Origin: Populus alba
Taxonomy: Eukaryota > Streptophyta > Magnoliopsida > Malpighiales > Salicaceae
Direction of reading: 5' to 3'
Assembly (NCBI RefSeq): GCF_005239225.2
Contig: NC_133294.1
Span: 16,443,631 to 16,507,630 of the forward strand
Length of the DNA: 64,000 bases
Position 1 is the stretch's first letter, and each line of letters opens with the position of its first letter. A program made the position numbers and the translations under genes. Of this stretch, positions 59,985 to 64,000 are shown one piece after another. Under the pieces are notes generated by a model. That model did not search any database. It was given only the letters and a program-made list of their open reading frames with translations, and was not told the origin of the DNA.

Positions 59985-60530
59985 TTTTGAATATTTATTT
60001 TTCAATTTCATCTCTTTAAATTTAATTTTTATATTAACTTTGATCATTATTTTTATAATTGCTATTTGCTTTTAATTCCTAATCATTTTTTTATTGAAAT
60101 TTTTTATCTATTAAAGTTGATCCTCATTTTTTTTTATTGTTACTTATTTTATTTGAAATAATTTATAAAATGTTAATTATTAATATTTTAATTTCTTCAT
60201 CTTTCATTTTTTTTTTAAATTTTTTAGATTTGATCTCTATTATTTTGATTATTATTTATTTTATTTAAGATAATTTATGAAATTATATTTTTTTTCAATT
60301 TCATTCTCATTCAACTTTTTAATTTGTAAGATTCTTTCCTCATTATTTTAATAAACTTGAGAAAAATAAAATATTAATAAGTTATTTTCCAGCTCATTTT
60401 TCATGACATAACCAAACACTGGAAAGTGTTATTTAATTAATTTTTCATTACACTACCAAATATCAGAAAATAATTTATTTTTTCAGAATTTACTTTAAAA
60501 AAAAAATTACTATCTAGTAAACAATCGGGC
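59581..60530. mobile_element. Putative non-autonomous DNA transposon (hAT-like MITE), degenerate
   Basis: The left part is dense in GGAAAACACTTTCCAG, GAAAGTGTTTTCC and TTCTAGAAAGTGG words, given twice as a near-duplicate (about 59590-59660 and 59741-59815). The right end has CAAACACTGGAAAGTGTTATT and CTATCTAGTAAACAATCGGGCC. GAAAAC/GTTTTCC-rich ends of opposite polarity flanking an A/T core with no coding capacity fit a non-autonomous element. Exact termini and target-site duplication were not resolved. Confidence 0.4.
59921..59980. repeat. (AT)30 microsatellite
   Basis: Sixty bases of perfect AT alternation, the longest simple repeat in the window; it lies inside the putative transposon. Assembly length may be unreliable. 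Confidence 0.95.
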
Positions 60531-60748
60531 CTATTCTTCTTAATGGATTATTCTCTTCCTTCCGCAGCCTCTTGGAGCTAGCTAGTACAAGGCGTGTAAA
60601 GTAGGGAATCGTCAACAATCTTCGAAAGGTACATAAACTTTTATCTTTGAATTGTCGGATTTTGATGCAACAGATTTTGGAGAAGCTGATGGCTTTGGAT
60701 TATCTTGATAGGACAGAGCAACAAAAAGGGATGCATAATATAAGAAAT

Positions 60749-63700
60749 GTGACTGTTTCTGGTGCCTTCTAATGAAGAGGCCTTTGTGCCTCTGGAAGGT
60801 TTTCAACATATATGTCATGGAGCAGTCTGACATAGTCATTAACCTTGTCTTCTGTCCAATCATCAGTTTTTATTGGCCGGAGATACTTGACTGTTATAGG
60901 CGGTGGCCGAACGTGTAAGCCGCCTTTCCTCCATGCATGATGGGTCCCTGTAAAGACCATTGGAACTATTGGGAGGCGCGTTTGCAATGCTAAATGAACA
61001 AAACCCTGCCAAGGAACACCGGAAAACGGGGAGGGAGTCATAATTGGTTAATTATATAGTATGAATGTAAGTTTGGAAAAGAGCGATGTATAATATATTC
61101 ACAATGGACAGCACACAGACGTTTTCAAAAACCACAATTCAGTAACTAAAGGGATTCTTCATAGCTCTATCTGCAAGAATTATGATTCGATACTTGTATA
61201 ACTAAGAAGTACTTGACAAAAGCAGAGAGGAAATCAGATCTTGCTTATGGCATCATTTGCAGCTCACTAGGCATGCATGGAAGGTTGAAAATCTCTATCA
61301 AGCAAGGAAATTTATCACTGAAGCATTTTCTCAATGAACAATTAAAGTCTTACAACAGAATTGCAACATATATATAGAACACGTTATACGAAAATGATGT
61401 CAGGTGGGAAATAATTTCTCATGTTCAGCATCATTCCAGAATGTGATGATGAAATTGTGAAAGCACATTTTGTTCAGGAAAATAGACAAGTATTTACCTT
61501 TTTAAAGGGTAGTAATCGTCCATTTTTTGATCTAGTTCCCTCAGGAAAAATGATTAGTGACAGGTTGTTTTTCACAACTGCAAGAGCTACCTGAGCACAA
61601 GAATCACCGGTTAGATGTATAGACTAGAGATATCATCAATAACATGGAGAAGTGGATGGAGAACCTCCTTCATGGATTGAATAGCTGCAGTAGGGTTGGA
61701 GCGATCTATTCGAAGATGGTTTGCCAATACATAAAGTAGTCCAAATAAAGGGTACCATATGATCTGCAAAAACAGAAGTGTCAGTTATGAGGTCAGATAC
61801 ACATTCTAACAATGTCATAACTCATGAAACAGGGTGATTTTATTACAAGTAAGGAGGTAGCACCCAGAAGGGTGGTTTCTGCACATAAACAGAGTTTATA
61901 AGATACAGATTAATTTATCAAGACGAATCGTCACCAGATAGCTGAATGCATACCTCTTTCTTTGCAATGCCAACAGTGCCCGTGGGAGTCAGCCACATCA
62001 TAAGGAAAATGTCTATAGGAGAAGCATGATTGCAGACATAAATGGCCCTCTCATTTGAAAATTCAGTGCCTTCAATCCTGATAGGATTCCCCAAGATCCA
62101 CATCTGCAATGCAAATTGTGTACTTTTAGATGGCCTCATTTCTTCAACACAACTAACACTCATCTCACTCCAAAGCAGTCAAAGGTTCCATTTCCAGGAT
62201 CAGCTAGCTCTGAGAACAGCTTACCAGAAGCTCGTTAACATTTTCTTCCACTAGATTAAGTGCCTGTTCATTTAATCTTCCACAATGGATTCTTCATTAT
62301 AGATTCAACTAACACTCATCTGCTCGTTAACATTATAGATTAAGTTCTACATTGCTGAAATTGTTCATGAAGCTTATTCTGTCTTGTTTTGTGAGCACCG
62401 TATATTTCTCAAAAATCTGCAGGAGATATGTCCCTATAATCAAAACACCAAGCCCCGGACCACTTTTGAGCAACAGAGAAAAGAGGTGCCTCTCCCTAGG
62501 ATAAACCCAAAAAACTCATTTGTTATGTACCTTATATATAACATTTGCATAAATTCAGTTTGAGAGCAAAATTTAATATTCTGGATGCAAACATGAAGAT
62601 TGAATCTTTTGATGATAGAGCCCTATATAAGCAACCGCAATAACAAGTTCATAATTTGATGCACATTTTATAGATATAGCAGAGAATAATTAATAAGTTG
62701 TCAAGAAAACACCGAGCAATTTTTACCAATCACTTTTAAAAGGCAATGTTGTTTGCTGGACCATCATTTGATTATCTGGGAACTCAATAAAATAAAATAA
62801 AATCATGAAACAGAGAAACAGAGAGAAATTCATGAAGTGCAGAGATTTCCCTTTGTTTTCTCCCTCCATTTTCTCAGGATTCAAACACAAACGTTCATTC
62901 TGCTTTTCTTGATGGTTAATTAATTATTTATTCATAAATAAACGCATTGAACACAACAAGACAGAATTAATATCAACTTCAAAATTAGAGCGCAAGCAAG
63001 CATGAAAAACTAATATAATAAAACAATGGCACTTACCAGCATTCTACCAGTGACATGCCCATAAATATTTCCCTGCCTGATCCTCTCATAAGGCCATGGT
63101 AAGAGCAAGAGCAAGATCAAGGACCAAATGAATGTTGTGACCATCATTGACAAAAAACAAACCACAATCCTTACACAAGATATCAATGCAGAAATCCACC
63201 CATCATCTTCAACATAAACATCACTCTTGGGACTTCTTACCACTTCTTCCCTCACCAAAATCTTTGGGGTTTGTTTCCCATTTGGAGTGGAATTTGTATC
63301 AAGGAAGCTCTCCAATCTCCTATTCCTCATGAAAGAACCACCTCCAGTGTTGTCCATGACTCAATAATCAAACTCCTTGCAATGTTTCTATGTAGATGGC
63401 TCAGAAATTACCCTGTTCAAGACAAGGACAGCAGATGGTTAGACAGCTTGATTCAACATAAACCGATGTATCTGGTCGCTGAGAAGGTGCAGGAAAGTGA
63501 AGGGTAGAACTAAACTTTATATAAAGGGAAGAAGAGACAAACAGCTAGTCAACACTCATGGAAACCGAGTCAGCGAGAGAAGATGAGACCAGTAGAAACC
63601 AATCAGCAGAACAAATAACTTTCTGTTTGGTTTCCACGAAAATGAAAATAAACAACTAGCACCATCGTCTTTCTAATCCAAAAAGATAAAGAAACAGAGA

Positions 63701-63813
63701 CAGTAAGAAAGCAAAGAGATGCGAAGAGGAGTCTTTAAAGTCCAGCCAAGTCAATGCCTTATTATATTCATATAGCTAGTAGAAGTTTATGTGGCACACA
63801 ATAAAAACCAGAA
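60749..63813. repeat. Tandem duplication, right copy (about 3.07 kb)
   Basis: Same-orientation partner of 52510-55363. It is longer mainly because it retains the three coding-region segments lost on the left and about 150 bases in an intron near 62300-62540. Confidence 0.9.
60769..63357 (-). CDS. 1-acyl-sn-glycerol-3-phosphate acyltransferase, class B (PLS1-like), 299 aa
   Basis: Five exons on the minus strand: 63357-63037, 62103-61954, 61763-61665, 61590-61498 and 61005-60769, all phase 0. The enzyme transfers an acyl chain to the sn-2 position of lysophosphatidic acid to give phosphatidic acid at the ER. One or two membrane segments lie at about 56-90 (ends LLLLLPWPYERIRQGNIYGH). Motif I NHASPID (His133, Asp138) is the catalytic HX4D, FPEGTR (205-210) is motif III, and LPIVPMVFTGTH (232-243) is motif IV. 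The overall pattern matches coconut and Limnanthes PLS1, the class-B enzymes linked to unusual seed fatty acids, rather than the LPAT1-5 set of Arabidopsis. One conserved Gln of the FGQLY block is Leu here (FGLLY, exon 3). The reading frame is intact, so this is the functional copy. Confidence 0.93.
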
Positions 63814-64000
63814 GCCGAAAAGAAACAATTTTGACGAAGACCCACCAAACCATACCTACCAAGAATGATATCTCAAAGAAAATTATGGATACCAAATCAA
63901 AGAAAGTTCAAGAACATGGCAGTACATAGACAGAGCTATAAAAGTATTTAATGAGCTATAAGATTAAAGATTTTTTATGGCAATACTAGCAATAATTATA
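63814..64000. other. Unique sequence beyond the duplication
   Basis: AT-rich sequence right of the duplicated unit, upstream of the right LPAAT copy. No feature is seen. Confidence 0.5.

Larger units (their letters stand above)
58717..60748. other. Intergenic region with a putative DNA transposon and (AT)30
   Basis: The B3 trailer occupies the left 150-200 bases. The stretch 59580-60530 looks like a non-autonomous element (listed separately). The last 200 bases are the trailer of the right LPAAT copy and are not part of the duplicated unit. Confidence 0.55.

Noticed and set aside
60612..60863. Alternative-frame ORF over the last LPAAT exon and trailer
   Set aside because: It reads the exon in the wrong frame; the tail lies in the non-duplicated trailer and has no support.
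1..64000. CRISPR arrays, operons, integrated viral or toxin genes
   Set aside because: None seen; the sequence is a eukaryotic plant chromosome segment with spliced genes.

Overview
This is a plant nuclear window, almost certainly a woody eudicot. The genes are split by GT-AG introns, the flanks and introns are very AT-rich, and every product belongs to a plant family. A tRNA-derived SINE remnant and AT-rich repeats carrying GGTTAACC-like blocks resemble those I associate with Salicaceae (poplar/willow). That family assignment is an inference from memory, not a search result.

Layout. From left to right: (1) a long AT-rich flank with a degenerate SINE (1-3.8 kb). (2) A secreted protein of 526 aa that I read as a permuted papain-like (YiiX/NlpC-P60-like) hydrolase, + strand, 3.8-8.3 kb. 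(3) A CYP85-clan cytochrome P450, - strand, 9.6-11.4 kb. (4) A small TMEM14/FATTY ACID EXPORT protein, - strand, 13.9-15.8 kb. (5) A purple acid phosphatase, - strand, 18.3-21.3 kb. (6) A 4.9 kb repeat-rich gap. (7) RBP45, a three-RRM poly(A)/U-rich RNA-binding protein, + strand, 26.2-31.1 kb. (8) A two-finger AN1 stress-associated protein, - strand, 32.2-32.7 kb. (9) An ataxin-2-like protein with a PAM2 motif that should bind poly(A)-binding protein, + strand, 34.8-40.6 kb. (10) An AT-hook nuclear protein, - strand, 42.0-43.3 kb. (11) About 7.5 kb of AT-rich repeat-laden DNA. (12) Two tandem copies of a class-B (PLS1-type) lysophosphatidic acid acyltransferase, - strand, at 52.5-54.8 kb and 60.8-63.4 kb, with a single-exon B3-domain gene on the + strand between them.

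I rebuilt exon chains by hand. All intact genes close in frame with canonical introns. The left LPAAT copy is broken by three short deletions and is a pseudogene; the right copy is an intact 299-codon gene.

Relations. RBP45 and the ataxin-2-like protein both act on mRNA through poly(A) or poly(A)-binding protein. The order RBP45, ataxin-2-like, AT-hook matches, from memory, the Arabidopsis run At5g54900-At5g54920-At5g54930, so this block looks like ancient conserved synteny. No viral, toxin, CRISPR or bacterial mobile element genes were seen. The main points for a second look are the decayed LPAAT duplicate with microhomology at each deletion, the secreted permuted papain-like protein, a 147-bp tandem array in an RBP45 intron, and two perfect inverted repeats between convergent genes.
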